Of a stretch of 39,468 nt of DNA, positions 39,260-39,468 are shown piece by piece (within the stretch, counting starts at the first letter, position 1; each line of letters starts with the position of its first letter). The translations under genes and the position numbers were made by a program. The notes under the pieces were generated by a model, which saw only the letters and a program-made list of their open reading frames with translations, ran no database searches and was not told the origin of the DNA. This DNA comes from a virus, in IMG/VR virus record IMGVR_UViG_3300042565_002788, positions 1-39,468 of that record; one strand, given 5' to 3'.

Positions 39260-39468
39260 GCATGAACATTCCGACGCCCGCGGAACTCATCGAGGCTGCG
39301 CGCAAGAACCACGACGCTGAGGCTGACGCGCTGATCGCGCGCATCGTCGAGAAGCTCCTCGTCAACCCGTTCGTCTACGTCACAGAGTCTGCGCCGATGC
39401 CCGTGCTCCGCGTCGTCGAGGCGCGCATGGGCGAGCGCGGGTGGCAGTGCTGGGTGTGGTACGGCGAC
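39256..39468 (+). CDS. Hypothetical protein, cut by the window end
   Basis: GTG overlaps the previous stop; an in-frame ATG lies at 39262. The visible 71 residues have an acidic helix (TPAELIEAARKNHDAEADAL), a segment VYVTESAPMPVLRVVEARMG and a Trp-rich strand (WQCWVWYG). The frame is open at the last base. No family recognised. Confidence 0.6.
   Translation, partial: MSMNIPTPAELIEAARKNHDAEADALIARIVEKLLVNPFVYVTESAPMPVLRVVEARMGERGWQCWVWYGD

Noticed and set aside
1-39468. tRNA, rRNA, insertion sequence, integrase or transposase genes and attachment sites
   Set aside because: None was recognised by eye on either strand; a tRNA scan and a search of the flanking DNA would be needed to exclude them firmly.

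Overview
The window is part of a GC-rich, tailed-phage (or prophage) genome with a contractile tail. The virion genes follow the order of phage Mu and its relatives: terminase, DUF935 portal, Mu I/Z-type protease-scaffold, capsid, sheath, tube, frameshifted tail chaperone, tape measure, and the N, P, gp45, gp46, gp47 and gp48-like baseplate proteins. No transposase (MuA/MuB), integrase, polymerase or primase lies in the window, so only the virion module can be called Mu-like; the replication mode is not visible. Two cysteine-rich lipoproteins carry motifs typical of secreted proteins of Myxococcota (Polyangiales/Sandaracinaceae type). With the GC-rich codon use this suggests a myxobacterial host; that is an inference.

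Layout. (1) 1-1300: a short leftward operon of small zinc-ribbon proteins and a DUF6011/HARP-like protein. (2) 1500-28544: one long rightward late region covering packaging, head, tail, baseplate, fibres and a lysis region. It is interrupted only by a leftward lipoprotein moron at 20361-20990. The lysis region is unusual: a coiled-coil membrane protein, a stand-alone response-regulator receiver domain, a holin candidate, a lipoprotein, a HEHEH zincin-like protein, an Amidase_2 endolysin and tiny membrane proteins, nearly all coupled by 4-base start/stop overlaps. (3) 28545-28757: a convergent gap with a hairpin. (4) 28758-36623: leftward, presumably early, genes including a SLOG-like protein, a candidate ssDNA-annealing protein, a winged-helix protein, a ParB-like protein and many small unknowns. 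(5) 36624-36805: a divergent control region. (6) 36806-39468: a rightward operon with an HTH regulator, a small membrane protein, a recombinase-domain-like orphan, an HNH endonuclease, a transglycosylase-like protein and unknowns; the last gene is cut by the window end.

Regulation. Four copies of a roughly 100-bp promoter cassette (near 1-120, 1190-1312, 29240-29370 and 36634-36765) drive the leftward units. Each has a TTGACN-N17-TAGNNN promoter, an A-tract element exactly 10 nt upstream of the -35 and a good ribosome site. Three also carry a palindrome about 26 nt upstream of the -35. At 36.7 kb that palindrome lies midway between two divergent promoters, the likely regulatory switch. Late genes probably start from a separate TTGACG-N18-TACCCT promoter at 1514-1543.
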